Below are positions 27,749 to 36,479 of a stretch of 64,000 bases of DNA, in pieces (the first letter of the stretch is position 1; the number at the start of each line of letters is the position of its first letter). A program made the translations under genes and the position numbers. This DNA comes from Rhodopirellula sp. SM50 (GTDB lineage: Bacteria; Planctomycetota; Planctomycetia; Pirellulales; Pirellulaceae): NCBI RefSeq assembly GCF_002289565.1, contig NZ_NTFY01000069.1, positions 43,902 to 107,901 of the forward strand, in the 5' to 3' direction. The notes beneath the pieces were generated by a model. It was given only the letters and a program-made list of their open reading frames with translations, did no database searches and was not told where the DNA came from.

Positions 27749-27822
27749 CCCGCATTTCGCGCGAAGCATTCGGGTCGGGACTGGAGATGTTGGGTCGGCG
27801 TTGTGCTAAACTGACAGGTGCA

Positions 27823-27960
27823 ATGAACCCCTACACACCACCGACCGAAACCGATCACCGAGAGCAGCCTTCGTCCGATCCATCTTGGATCGCATGGACG
27901 GGGATGGCACTCACGATCGCGATCTTTTCCGCTTACTTCGTGGCATTAATCGCAGGGTGA
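27823..27960 (+). CDS. Tiny membrane protein (MNPY-type)
   Basis: 45 residues: MNPYTPPTETD..., a polar linker and a single hydrophobic helix (TGMALTIAIFSAYFVALIAG). Short planctomycete membrane proteins often begin MNPY-x-x-P, which favours the ATG at 27823; an in-frame ATG at 27745 that overlaps the pump stop (ATGA) would add 26 residues. Function unknown; position suggests an accessory of the RND pump, analogous only by position to AcrZ-like small pump subunits. Confidence 0.5.
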   Translation: MNPYTPPTETDHREQPSSDPSWIAWTGMALTIAIFSAYFVALIAG

Positions 27961-27966
27961 TGCGTC

Positions 27967-28146
27967 ATGAATTCCTCGGCCTCAAAAACCCACCCCGGCA
28001 AGAAGAAACGAAAACGGCAGGACAAACAGAAGCGGCAGCGGAAACCGGGGATCCCGAGCTCCATGAAACCCGTGATGTGGATCATCGGGCTCGTTATCGG
28101 ATTTGCAGTGATCCAAAGCTTGATCGTCCTGGTCAAGAGCCACTGA
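27967..28146 (+). CDS. Tiny basic single-pass membrane protein
   Basis: 59 residues, found by direct translation. A very basic N-terminal half (GKKKRKRQDKQKRQRK) is followed by one hydrophobic helix (KPVMWIIGLVIGFAVIQSL) and a short tail (KSH). It starts 6 nt after the previous small gene's stop, suggesting continuation of the RND operon. The basic side would stay in the cytoplasm, perhaps touching nucleic acid or acidic lipids. No family was recognised. Confidence 0.5.
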   Translation: MNSSASKTHPGKKKRKRQDKQKRQRKPGIPSSMKPVMWIIGLVIGFAVIQSLIVLVKSH

Positions 28147-28287
28147 AAATCGATCCGGGGGACGCGGCTGAGATGGCAGGAAAATGGTGGGCAAAACAAA
28201 TCAGGGGTGATCGAAGACAGGAAAATGGATGACAGGAAAATAGCGGAAGGGCGACCTGCAACGTCGGGATGGAATCGGTGAGATATT

Positions 28288-28322
28288 GTTGCCCCCATTT
28301 TTCTGCCCCCGATTTTTCTGCC
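28288..28322 (-). repeat. CCCCCAT/GGGGGCAGAAA motif cluster in intergenic region
   Basis: The 383-bp gap 28147-28529 has no supported gene. It contains three spaced copies of TGCCCCC(A/G)T-like units on the plus strand, the inverse of the GATGGGGGCAGAAC unit tandemly repeated at 63897-64000. Just before it (28190-28240) are ACAGGAAAAT repeats also seen near 63846. These motifs appear to be a dispersed planctomycete repeat family. Confidence 0.65.
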
Positions 28323-28529
28323 ATCGAACCCACGACCGCAGCCGAGGAGGTTCAGGGCATGCGGCGCTTACGGGCTGTCAATTTAAACCCGCACCGATGA
28401 CAACATCTCTCAGTGCCACGACGGGTGATCTCATTCAGACGCCCGACAAACCGAGGTAGAATGCAAGACCTCGGTAAGCGTGCTGTCGGTTGAAGCCCGC
28501 AAGCGGATTCCCCACCAATAGGATCAACC

Positions 28530-30020
28530 ATGATGCGAATTGAGATTCCCCTTCCTCAGTCGCGTGCAAACGGTGCGCGTCCGCGGTTCGATTGGTTTGC
28601 AAGGGTCGTCGTGCTGCTGGTTGTCGTTGCCGGTTCGATCGGAATGGGCAGATCATGCGACGCCGCGGAGACACCCCCGAACATCGTCCTGGTCTTCATC
28701 GACGACATGGGCTGGGGAGACTTTTCGAGCTTTGGCAATGATGATGCGGCGACTCCGAACATCGACCGGCTTGCGGAAGAGGGAATTCGATTTGAACAGT
28801 TCTATGTCAACTCGCCGATTTGTTCTCCGTCGCGAGTGGCGATTTCGACCGGGCAGTATCCGCAGCGTTGGCGGATCACGTCGTACCTGAACAACCGCAA
28901 AAGCAACCAAGAGCGCGGCATGGCGCAGTGGCTGGATCCCAAAGCTCCGATGCTGGCTCGATCACTGAGCCAAGCGGGTTACGCGACCGGTCACTTTGGC
29001 AAGTGGCACATGGGCGGCCAGCGAGACGTCAACGATGCGCCGCCGATTACCGACTATGGATTTGATGCGTCGCTGACCAATTTTGAAGGCATGGGGCCGA
29101 AACTGCTTCCGTTGACGCTCAAGCCGGGCGACAAGGAGCCGGGGCGAATCTGGGATCGTGCCGAAAGCCTTGGTGACGGGTATCGGTGGATGCTCCGGTC
29201 GGAGATCACGTCGGGCTTCGTCGATGCGGCGGTTTCGTTTGTCGATCAGGCCGCGGACGCAGACAAACCGTTCTACATCAATCTGTGGCCCGACGACGTC
29301 CACTCGCCGTATTGGCCACCGGTCGAGACGTGGGGGGACGGTTCCATGCGGCGGTTGTATCTATCGGTGCTTGAGTCCATGGACAAGCAGTTCGGTGTGT
29401 TGTTCGATCGCATTCGAGATGACGAGTCATTGCGAGACAACACGTTGATCCTGATTTGTTCGGACAACGGGCCACAACCGGGTGCCGGAGAAGCGGGACC
29501 GTTTCGAGGTTACAAGACCCATCTGTACGAGGGCGGAGTGCGATCGCCGCTGGTTGCTTGGGGGCCCAAGATCCTCAAGAAGCAAAACCACGTGGACAGC
29601 ACCTCGGTGTTCTCAGCGATCGATCTTGCGCCGACGCTGTTGGCCTTGACCGAGACGCCCCGACCGGAGGGTGTAACGTATGACGGCGAGGCACTCGTCG
29701 GCACGCTGCTCGGCGAGGGCGGTTCGCGGGCCGCGCCGATCTTCTTTCGACGGCCACCCGATCGCGACGCGTTTTATGGCGAAGACGATCTTCCGGATCT
29801 CGCTGTTCGATCGGGCAAGTGGAAATTGCTCTGTGAGTACGACGGCTCGGATCCACAACTGTACAACCTGGACACCGATCCGTCGGAGAGCCACAACGTC
29901 GCGTCACAGCACACGGAGATCGTGGCAACGTTGACTGAAAAACTGATCCGGTGGCACGAGTCGATGCCCGCCGATAGCGGTGCCACGTATCGGAACAAAT
30001 CAAAACGCGGCAAAAAGTGA
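28530..30020 (+). CDS. Sulfatase (type I, arylsulfatase-like)
   Basis: 496 residues. A membrane-targeting segment (VVVLLVVVAGSIGMG, about 26-40) suggests a signal peptide with a long n-region. Active site: NIVLVFIDDMGWGD, then CSPSR with Cys98 as the formylglycine site, GKWHMGG, and the metal-binding CSDNGPQPGAGEAG. C-terminal subdomain ends ...LYNLDTDPSE. It is a periplasmic sulfate-ester hydrolase of the alkaline-phosphatase superfamily, substrate unknown. It stands alone, flanked by intergenic repeats upstream and a DUF421 gene downstream. Confidence 0.93.
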   Translation: MMRIEIPLPQSRANGARPRFDWFARVVVLLVVVAGSIGMGRSCDAAETPPNIVLVFIDDMGWGDFSSFGNDDAATPNIDRLAEEGIRFEQFYVNSPICSPSRVAISTGQYPQRWRITSYLNNRKSNQERGMAQWLDPKAPMLARSLSQAGYATGHFGKWHMGGQRDVNDAPPITDYGFDASLTNFEGMGPKLLPLTLKPGDKEPGRIWDRAESLGDGYRWMLRSEITSGFVDAAVSFVDQAADADKPFYINLWPDDVHSPYWPPVETWGDGSMRRLYLSVLESMDKQFGVLFDRIRDDESLRDNTLILICSDNGPQPGAGEAGPFRGYKTHLYEGGVRSPLVAWGPKILKKQNHVDSTSVFSAIDLAPTLLALTETPRPEGVTYDGEALVGTLLGEGGSRAAPIFFRRPPDRDAFYGEDDLPDLAVRSGKWKLLCEYDGSDPQLYNLDTDPSESHNVASQHTEIVATLTEKLIRWHESMPADSGATYRNKSKRGKK

Positions 30021-30295
30021 CATCGACTTCAGCGGTCGAAAATGGTTGATGAACGACCAATTCGGTCGGTGGGCGTCTTTTCGTTGCCTCGCATTGCTGT
30101 GATTGGCATGGTGTTGTCCGGCATGGGGCGGTCGTTATCGATCTGCCGCGACAGACGGTCGTGTTGCAATGGAAGACTTCGGTTGCTGGGGGGGACCGTC
30201 TCGCGAAACCTTCGCTCACCTGGAACGCAAATTGCGTTGCCAGTTCAGGTCGTTTTGCCCGTTTTCACGATGCACCTCAAGCTCCCGTTTGTTCG

Positions 30296-30847
30296 ATGTT
30301 TTTTGCTGAATCGTTCACCACCAAAATGTTTTTCGATGGATGGATGCCGGTTGTCCGTACGCTCGTGATCGGCACCCTCGCCTATGTTGCTCTGATCGTT
30401 CTGCTAAGGGCCAGCGGAAAACGCACGCTCTCCAAGATGAACGCGTTTGATTTCATCGTGACGATTGCTCTCGGGTCGACCCTCGCCTCGGCGTTGATTT
30501 CGAAGGACGTTTCGCTGCTGCAAGGGGTCGCGGCTTTAGGATTGTTGGTGTTGCTGCAGCTTGTCTCCACCTGGCTTGCGGCGCGATACAGTTGGTACTC
30601 GCGACTGATCAAAGCCGAGCCGACCTTGCTATTCTTTCGCGGTCGCTATCTGCATGATGCGATGAGAAAGCAGCGAGTGACCGAGGAAGAGATTCTCGCT
30701 GCAATGCGACAAACTGGAACGACTGATCCGACCGGGGTGGATGCAGTGATCATCGAAACTGAAGGCACACTCTCGGTCATTGCCGACGGTGCCGCATCGT
30801 CCCAGCAACTGCGGCAACTGGGCATCGAGGACCGCGTCGAAACCTGA
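30296..30847 (+). CDS. DUF421 (YetF-like) membrane protein
   Basis: 183 residues from ATG 30296; upstream frame sequence lacks protein character and was dropped. It has three hydrophobic segments (about 15-37, 45-65, 69-90), then the conserved LIKAEPTLLFFRGRYLHDAMRKQRVTEEEILAAMRQTG and AVIIETEGTLSVI, which are typical of the cytoplasmic YetF fold. Family members are inner-membrane proteins linked to spore germination or stress in other phyla; the role in planctomycetes is unknown. Confidence 0.85.
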   Translation: MFFAESFTTKMFFDGWMPVVRTLVIGTLAYVALIVLLRASGKRTLSKMNAFDFIVTIALGSTLASALISKDVSLLQGVAALGLLVLLQLVSTWLAARYSWYSRLIKAEPTLLFFRGRYLHDAMRKQRVTEEEILAAMRQTGTTDPTGVDAVIIETEGTLSVIADGAASSQQLRQLGIEDRVET

Positions 30848-30966
30848 ACCAACGGGGGAGCCGTCGCTTCGCCGCGATCCGGCCGACCATTCGGCAATCG
30901 CTTTCGACAGTCCACATTCTGGATGATCGGCCACGACACGGGTGACACCGCTCGTCCAGTCGATCG

Positions 30967-33819
30967 TTATGCCGTGCGTCGTTTAGAGCGTGGAGTATCG
31001 GTGATCGAGTCGACATCGGCGTGTCGGATGGCCGGTTGGTTCGGCTGGGTTTTCGCCAGCAGGTTGCGCTCGCGCAGGTTGCTGCGGACCGTATCCAGCA
31101 ATGCCCGTTGCACTTGCTTGGCGTCGTGTTGGCCTTCTGTCCAGACGTGCAACTCATAACGTTGAGTTTTTTTTGCGATGCAGACCAACGTGACTTGGGG
31201 GCCGGGAGACTGCAACACAAACCGCTCCGCCGAGGCCCATTCGCCGAGCATGCGTCCGATATCGATCGGGCGTTCTTCGCGTCGCACGGTGACTTCGATC
31301 GCGACGGTGGTCAGTTTCCCGGCACCACGCCAATTGGTGACTTCGTCGCTGAGGAATTTTCGGTTGGGGATCTGCAACTCGCGGCCTTCATCGTCGGCAA
31401 GGATGGTTGTTCGCAGCGTTTGACTGGCGATCCGTCCGGTCAGTCGTCCGACGGTCACACGATCGCCGACGTTGACCGGTCGGGCGAACAATACGACCAA
31501 GCCGCCCAAGACATTTCGCACCATATCTTGCAGCCCAAAGCCGATGCCGATCGTGATCCCGACCATCAACCATTGAATCGTCACCCAGCGGACGCCGATC
31601 AATCGACAGGCGACGAAGCAACCGATCGCGAACAGGATGCATCGCCCCAGGACCAAAATCAGATGCTCCATGCCTTCGTCATAGTCAACGCGTTGCAGCA
31701 CCAACGCGTCGAACAGATTCGGCAGCAATCGCGAAACATGGATCGCAACAAACAAGATCGCGGCGGCCCAAACCACGTTCAGTAGCGTGACCGGAGTGGC
31801 CTGCAACACGGAGCTTGCAACCGTGGTTCCCTGACCGTCGTTGGCGTACTCGGTGACGGTATCTTGGACCGTCCACAACACGGGATTCGCCAGGCTCATG
31901 TTGGGAATCACGTCCACCCATAATGCGACGAAGCAAGAGGTCAACGCAACGCCCGCAATGCATTGGCCGAGAAACCCGATTTGGTGCTTTAACACCACGT
32001 GTGTTTCATTGATCTCCTCCGTGACGTCGGGCTCTTCGATCAACCCGTACTCGTCGTACCTGGGTTCGACTTTGGGCCCGGTCAGGTTGCGCCAAATCTG
32101 TTGGAACCCGAGTTGGCCGATCTTCCAGACCACGCCCGCGGTCATCACCAAGATCGCCGACCAGGTCGCACGCTTGATCAATTCGCTGGCGGTGTAGCCG
32201 TAGCCGAGCGAGGACAGAATTCCCATGAGGACCGGGAATCCCAAGGCGATCGCGTACCAAAGGTGTCCAAAACCGGTCGCCAATCGGCCTCCAAATGCTT
32301 CGATCGCCGGACAAAGAAACCCTTTGCCGGGTCGCAACGCGAAGTGCGCCAAACCGGCCACGACCAGCATCATGGTGAGGAAGCCGAATCGCCCCAGTGA
32401 ATCGCGCCAGATGCCATGATCGATTTGTCCCAGCATCGTGATCGCAAAGGTGCCAGGGACCAACATCAACCCGGCGATCGACCAATCCTTGAAGGCTTCG
32501 GCGCGGGTGGAAAACGTTTTGGACAGGTGTTTGTCGACCAGACCGAACGGGCGTAACAACTGACGCGGCAATTCGACCAACAACCCGATCAGGCTGGCGG
32601 CGAACAAGCCACTGGCGACCTGGATGATCAATTCAGAAACGATCCCCTGATTCAGCCACCAGGCGGTCGCGTAACCTTGCAGCGGTACCACCACGGCGAT
32701 GCCGAGTGTCAATGCGCCGGCGGCGACCACGCGGGTCTTTCCGGCTGTTCGCAGTTTGGATTTCAGACCGATCGCCACCAACCAGCTTTTTAGCCGCCAC
32801 CGCAGGGCAAACATCAGCCCGATGAACGCCAACAACAGGATTCCCGAAATCTGGTCGTCGGAAAGTTTGCGTTTCAGGTCGCGTCCCAGTTGTCGGGTGT
32901 GGCGAAATTCCAGCAACGCGGCGATCCCCGCCTTGGCGTCGGCGAAGTCTCGAATCCCGATCGGATCGCCGCTGCGGATCCATGTCGCGTGGCGATTGAT
33001 CAGCTTGCGAAACGCTGCGGTCGTGGCACTGGTGGCCGACGCGGTCGAATCGAGCCGGTCCAGGTTGCGATGATACTTGCGATACGATTGCTTCAGTTGG
33101 GCGACCAATTGCGATCGATGGGTCAGCAAATCGAGCACTTGCTGCCGCAACAGCGGCGTCGGTGGCTGGCCGCTGGCATCGCCGGTTTTAGAAAGCAACT
33201 GATCGGCTTGCTGCTGCAGTTGTCCTTCGCCGCCGAGGATCAATTCCAGCTCCAAGGCTTCCTGCTGGGTACGCTGCAGCTCCGCCCGTGCGAAGTGGTT
33301 CTCGTTGTCTTGCGTTTGCCAGGAATCCAATTGTTCCTTGCGGTGTCGCAACAGTAGCCCGATGGTGGGTGTCAGTCCATACTCGGCCAATTTGCCGCTG
33401 ACGGATTGATAGTCGGATTGGATGTCATCGAGTTTTTGCTCGGCCGCGTCGAGTCGCTGCTGCAGAGTGTGAAGCGAAAATCCGAGTTTGGAAAGCTGCT
33501 CGGCAAGGTTGGCATTTTGGTTGGCAATCTTGGCCAGGACCGGTGTGGAACGCTCGGCCAGGTCGCGATTCCACTGTGCGATTTGCGAGGCGACTTCGGG
33601 CGAAAAACCTTCACCTGGGTGATCTTCGGCGGACCCCTTCTCGATCGCAATGCTGCCGGCATTCGTTTTGCCAGCATTGACCGGGACCTGCAGCAGTGGC
33701 CGGGGTGACGGCGGCCACCGGGCGTCGTTTCGGGCTGCAGCGGACGTCGCCCAGAGTGTCAACGCGATCAGGCACGTGGAACAGTAAAGCGGACGACGGG
33801 GGAGACACAGACGGGACAT
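30967..33819 (-). CDS. Large mechanosensitive channel, MscK/KefA-like MscS family
   Basis: 950 residues with a signal peptide (CSTCLIALTLWATSAAA), a periplasmic coiled-coil region (about 70-290), many transmembrane helices (about 325-760) and a C-terminal MscS core: pore helix and beta domain GIGFGLQDMVRNVLGGLVVLFARPVNVGDRVTVG at 758-791, then LQIPNRKFLSDEVTNW and the C-terminal alpha/beta domain. MscS-type channels open under membrane tension during osmotic downshock; the long periplasmic part is typical of MscK-type proteins. Encoded alone, convergent with DUF421. Confidence 0.93.
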   Translation of the reverse strand: MSRLCLPRRPLYCSTCLIALTLWATSAAARNDARWPPSPRPLLQVPVNAGKTNAGSIAIEKGSAEDHPGEGFSPEVASQIAQWNRDLAERSTPVLAKIANQNANLAEQLSKLGFSLHTLQQRLDAAEQKLDDIQSDYQSVSGKLAEYGLTPTIGLLLRHRKEQLDSWQTQDNENHFARAELQRTQQEALELELILGGEGQLQQQADQLLSKTGDASGQPPTPLLRQQVLDLLTHRSQLVAQLKQSYRKYHRNLDRLDSTASATSATTAAFRKLINRHATWIRSGDPIGIRDFADAKAGIAALLEFRHTRQLGRDLKRKLSDDQISGILLLAFIGLMFALRWRLKSWLVAIGLKSKLRTAGKTRVVAAGALTLGIAVVVPLQGYATAWWLNQGIVSELIIQVASGLFAASLIGLLVELPRQLLRPFGLVDKHLSKTFSTRAEAFKDWSIAGLMLVPGTFAITMLGQIDHGIWRDSLGRFGFLTMMLVVAGLAHFALRPGKGFLCPAIEAFGGRLATGFGHLWYAIALGFPVLMGILSSLGYGYTASELIKRATWSAILVMTAGVVWKIGQLGFQQIWRNLTGPKVEPRYDEYGLIEEPDVTEEINETHVVLKHQIGFLGQCIAGVALTSCFVALWVDVIPNMSLANPVLWTVQDTVTEYANDGQGTTVASSVLQATPVTLLNVVWAAAILFVAIHVSRLLPNLFDALVLQRVDYDEGMEHLILVLGRCILFAIGCFVACRLIGVRWVTIQWLMVGITIGIGFGLQDMVRNVLGGLVVLFARPVNVGDRVTVGRLTGRIASQTLRTTILADDEGRELQIPNRKFLSDEVTNWRGAGKLTTVAIEVTVRREERPIDIGRMLGEWASAERFVLQSPGPQVTLVCIAKKTQRYELHVWTEGQHDAKQVQRALLDTVRSNLRERNLLAKTQPNQPAIRHADVDSITDTPRSKRRTA

Positions 33820-33901
33820 TGTGAATCCAAGGGGATTGCGAAGTTTGCCAAGTCTGTAGATACGGGCCGAGCCGATCGCGAGTCAAGATTCAAGTTTCAC
33901 G

Positions 33902-34627
33902 TCAATGCCGCGCATAAATCTTCAAATCGTCCACCACGACGTTTCGGTGGACGGCCAGCCGCAGCATTCGCTTGGTGGGGTGGGCGATGCCTGGCGAGGA
34001 GAACGAGCCGACTTCCTTGCCATCGATCGACACGCTCAAGGTGTCGCCGTTGACGGTCGCGACGGCGGTGTACCAGGTTCCTGTTTCCAGCGGGTGGGCG
34101 AACTTTTTCGATTTCGTCTTCAACTCGGCTTTCTGGGCAGGGGTGAGCGTGTCGGCTTGGCGGGCCTCGCGAGTTTTCAGGTCCATGACACCGGTCTTCA
34201 AATCAGCCAGCTCGGTTTGTTTGGTGCCGATGACCACTTTAAACAGATGCCCCGCCCAGACCTCTTTGCACTGCAAGTCGGCAAAGTTTAGGCCGAGGGT
34301 GTCTTTCTCGTGCTCCAACATGAACTTCACTTCGACCGAACCGTTGCGGAATTCGGCCGGATGAGTGACGGAGACGCCGTGGTCGGCATCCTTGTGCCGG
34401 TAGATGTACATTGCGCCGTTTCTGAGATCGACCTGCTTGTTTCCGCCGGCGCGTCGTTCGCTGTTGGTCCCCCAGCCGTTGCCGACTTCGTCTTTCAATT
34501 CTTGGGACTCGTTGCGTTGAAAGTCGTCGGCAAAGATCAGGGTGCCGCGATCGTCGGCGTGGAGAGCCGGTGCGACCAAGCATGCTGAAAGAAGGAGCGT
34601 GCAAGCGGCGATCGATTGTGTCTTCAT
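33902..34627 (-). CDS. Secreted DUF1080/laminin-G-like beta-sandwich protein
   Basis: 241 residues from ATG 34627, which starts a clear signal peptide (TQSIAACTLLLSACLVAPALHA). The mature part has the jelly-roll pattern of DUF1080/LamG proteins: IFADDFQRNESQ, GWGTNSERRAGGNKQVDLRNGAMYIY, FRNGSVEVKFMLEHEKDTLGLNF, ETGTWYTAVATVNGDTLSVSIDGKEVG and the terminal VVVDDLKIYAR. No catalytic residues can be assigned; it may bind or cleave a carbohydrate. The longer upstream frame is not coding. Confidence 0.8.
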   Translation of the reverse strand: MKTQSIAACTLLLSACLVAPALHADDRGTLIFADDFQRNESQELKDEVGNGWGTNSERRAGGNKQVDLRNGAMYIYRHKDADHGVSVTHPAEFRNGSVEVKFMLEHEKDTLGLNFADLQCKEVWAGHLFKVVIGTKQTELADLKTGVMDLKTREARQADTLTPAQKAELKTKSKKFAHPLETGTWYTAVATVNGDTLSVSIDGKEVGSFSSPGIAHPTKRMLRLAVHRNVVVDDLKIYARH

Positions 34628-34955
34628 CACGAAGTCCCTGTTGTTTTGGCGTCGAGTGGGGTTAGCAAAGCGCCCAACATCGTAAGCCGAACGCGTCGTC
34701 GGTCCTAGTCTGACCAGCCGACGGCTCTTTGTGGGGGAAATTTGGCGGAACGCGCTCGGCACGGTATGATGGTCGCCCCCCGCCGAGACCCCGCGTTTCG
34801 TTTGCCGCGGCAATCGCTCCCACCGCCAACCGTTCGCCCACCTTCAGCCGCATCGGGTTACGCTATGAAATATTCTTTTTCTGTGTTCTTGAGGTTTTAG
34901 CGGCAGGGCGCAAGCCCTCCGGTTCTTCCTCTTTATCAACATACCGGAGGGCTTG

Positions 34956-35075
34956 CGGCCTGTCGATTAAATCGGGATCTGCTGAGTCAATGGTGAGCCG
35001 CCGCGCGTAAGGCCTCGGGCGGGCGCCGCTGTGCCCGGCCGCTTACGTGTCACGGCTCACAAAACCGACAACCTG
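34956..35075. mobile_element. 120-bp inverted-end element, copy B
   Basis: Begins CGGCCTGTCGATTAA and ends AAACCGACAACCTG, with internal palindromes GTGAGCCG.../...CGGCTCAC and a GGCCTCGGGCGGGCG core. First of two head-to-tail copies. Its left neighbour CTTG is the variant of the CTCG duplication. No coding capacity, so any movement would need a transposase supplied elsewhere. Confidence 0.75.
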
Positions 35076-35195
35076 CGGGCTGTCGATTTAGTCGGGATCT
35101 GCTAAGTCAATGGTGAGCCGCTGGCCGTAAGGCCTCGGGCGGGCGCCGCTGTGCCCGGCCGCTTACGCGTCGCGGCTCACAAAATCGACAGGCCG
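35076..35195. mobile_element. 120-bp inverted-end element, copy C
   Basis: Begins CGGGCTGTCGATTTAG and ends AAAATCGACAGGCCG at 35195, followed at once by CTCG (35196-35199). It is about as similar to the copy at 48390 as to its tandem neighbour; the tandem arrangement with no duplication between copies suggests unequal crossing over or replication slippage after a first insertion. Confidence 0.75.
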
Positions 35196-35260
35196 CTCGC
35201 GCCCTGCCGCTAAAACATGAGCGTCGAGAAATTTCAATTTATAGTCGGAGTCTGGAACGG

Positions 35261-36214
35261 ATGGTGAAACATCAAAAAATGTGTTGGGGCGTTGTCTGCT
35301 GCCTCGCGGTGAGTGTGTTCGGTGTTGCCGCCCGCGTCGGTGCCCAAGATGCGGAGGTTCGGACGGTTCGTGTGCTGACGATCGGAAACAGTTTTGCTCA
35401 GAACGCTTGCCGCTATCTTGAAGAGATCGCCGAATCGGACGGCACGTGCCGCATCGTGATCGGGACGGCAAACATCGGCGGCTGCACGTTGCAAAAACAT
35501 GCGGATCTGGCCGCCAAATCGGCAACGGATCCGGGCCAGAAGCCTTACAGGGGCGAAGGCGGAAAACGATACAGCTTGCAAGACTACCTGGCAGCCGATC
35601 AGTGGGATTTCGTGACACTGCAGCAGATGAGTGCGCTGAGCTACAAGCCCGAGACGTACCATCCCTACATCGAACAATTGGTGGCGGTCGTCAGGGAGCA
35701 CGCGCCCCAAGCGGAGATCTTGATTCACCAGACGTGGGCGTATCGGCCCGATTCGCCGTTGTTGAAATCCGATGGATTGACGCAGCAGCAAATGTACGAG
35801 CGGTTGGCATCGGCCTATGACGATGTCGCGGTTCAATTCGGCTGCCGAATCCTTCCCGTCGGTGCCGCGTTCCAATTAGCGCGAAACACTGTGGGTCGCG
35901 AAGTCTTGGTGCGCGATCCTGATTACAATTATGATCACCCGGTGTATCCGGACTTGCCGCAGCAGACGAACTCCTTGGTCACCGGTTGGCATTGGCGGAC
36001 CAGCGGCGACAAGCAGGAGCTTCGACTGGATTTCAAGCATGGCAACACCAAGGGGTGTTTGTTGGCCGGTTTGGTTTGGTACGAGGTGCTGACCGGAAAC
36101 GATGCGACCGAGACAACCTATCGGCCCCAGGGTGTGTCGGAAGACGACGCCGTTTTCCTTCGTCATGTGGCTCACCAAGCGGTCGTCGGTCGGACTGTAG
36201 AGAAGGTGAGATGA
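35261..36214 (+). CDS. Secreted DUF4886 / SGNH-hydrolase-like protein
   Basis: 317 residues with a signal peptide (CWGVVCCLAVSVFGVAARVGAQ). The mature part opens with VRVLTIGNSFAQNACRYLEEIAE, where GNSF is an SGNH-type nucleophile motif (Ser replaces the usual GDS), continues with WDFVTLQQMS, EILIHQTWAY and ends with the His-containing LDFKHGNTKGCLLAGLVWYEVLTG. DUF4886 proteins are thought to be esterase-like enzymes acting on carbohydrates; substrate unknown. Preceded by the repeat block, so its promoter may lie within or after it. Confidence 0.85.
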   Translation: MVKHQKMCWGVVCCLAVSVFGVAARVGAQDAEVRTVRVLTIGNSFAQNACRYLEEIAESDGTCRIVIGTANIGGCTLQKHADLAAKSATDPGQKPYRGEGGKRYSLQDYLAADQWDFVTLQQMSALSYKPETYHPYIEQLVAVVREHAPQAEILIHQTWAYRPDSPLLKSDGLTQQQMYERLASAYDDVAVQFGCRILPVGAAFQLARNTVGREVLVRDPDYNYDHPVYPDLPQQTNSLVTGWHWRTSGDKQELRLDFKHGNTKGCLLAGLVWYEVLTGNDATETTYRPQGVSEDDAVFLRHVAHQAVVGRTVEKVR

Positions 36215-36254
36215 CGTCATCCCTCGCTGTCAGATAATGCTTTGAAGCAGTTGT

Positions 36255-36330
36255 TAGCGGTAGGGCGCGAGCCCTCCGGTCTTTCACGGTGTTTTTGAAA
36301 CGCAACCGGACGGCTCGCGCCGTTCCGCTA
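36255..36330. repeat. TAGCGG palindrome, uninterrupted (empty-site reference)
   Basis: 26-bp arms TAGCGGTAGGGCGCGAGC... (36255-36280) and ACCGGACGGCTCGCGCCG... (36305-36330). CTCG at 36314-36317 is the position at which the copies at 34.9 kb and 48.4 kb carry the 120-bp element. The downstream flank to about 36400 (TTGAGAGCTAAAGTAGATGG and another palindrome) is also shared, inverted, with 48320-48370, so both belong to a longer repeated block. Confidence 0.85.
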
Positions 36331-36479
36331 ACACCTTGAGAGCTAAAGTAGATGGCATTGGGCTTGCGCCCTGCCGGTAACGCCTCGCAAAACGCAGGAA
36401 ATAGATGTTTCACCGCGTAGCCTGCCAGGCAGGGTGACTTAAAACGTTTTGATTCATGTTTCCAGTTTGAGACTGATCC

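Larger units (their letters stand above)
34898..35212. repeat. TAGCGG palindrome interrupted by two 120-bp elements
   Basis: The left arm TAGCGGCAGGGCGCAAGCCC... (34898-34923) faces a right arm split in two: ACCGGAGGGCTTG (34943-34955) and CTCGCGCCCTGCCGCTA (35196-35212). Between them lie exactly 240 bp made of two head-to-tail 120-bp elements. The insertion point corresponds to the CTCG of the uninterrupted copy at 36314-36317, with CTTG/CTCG as the duplicated target. The 633-bp gap 34628-35260 contains no supported gene. Confidence 0.85.
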
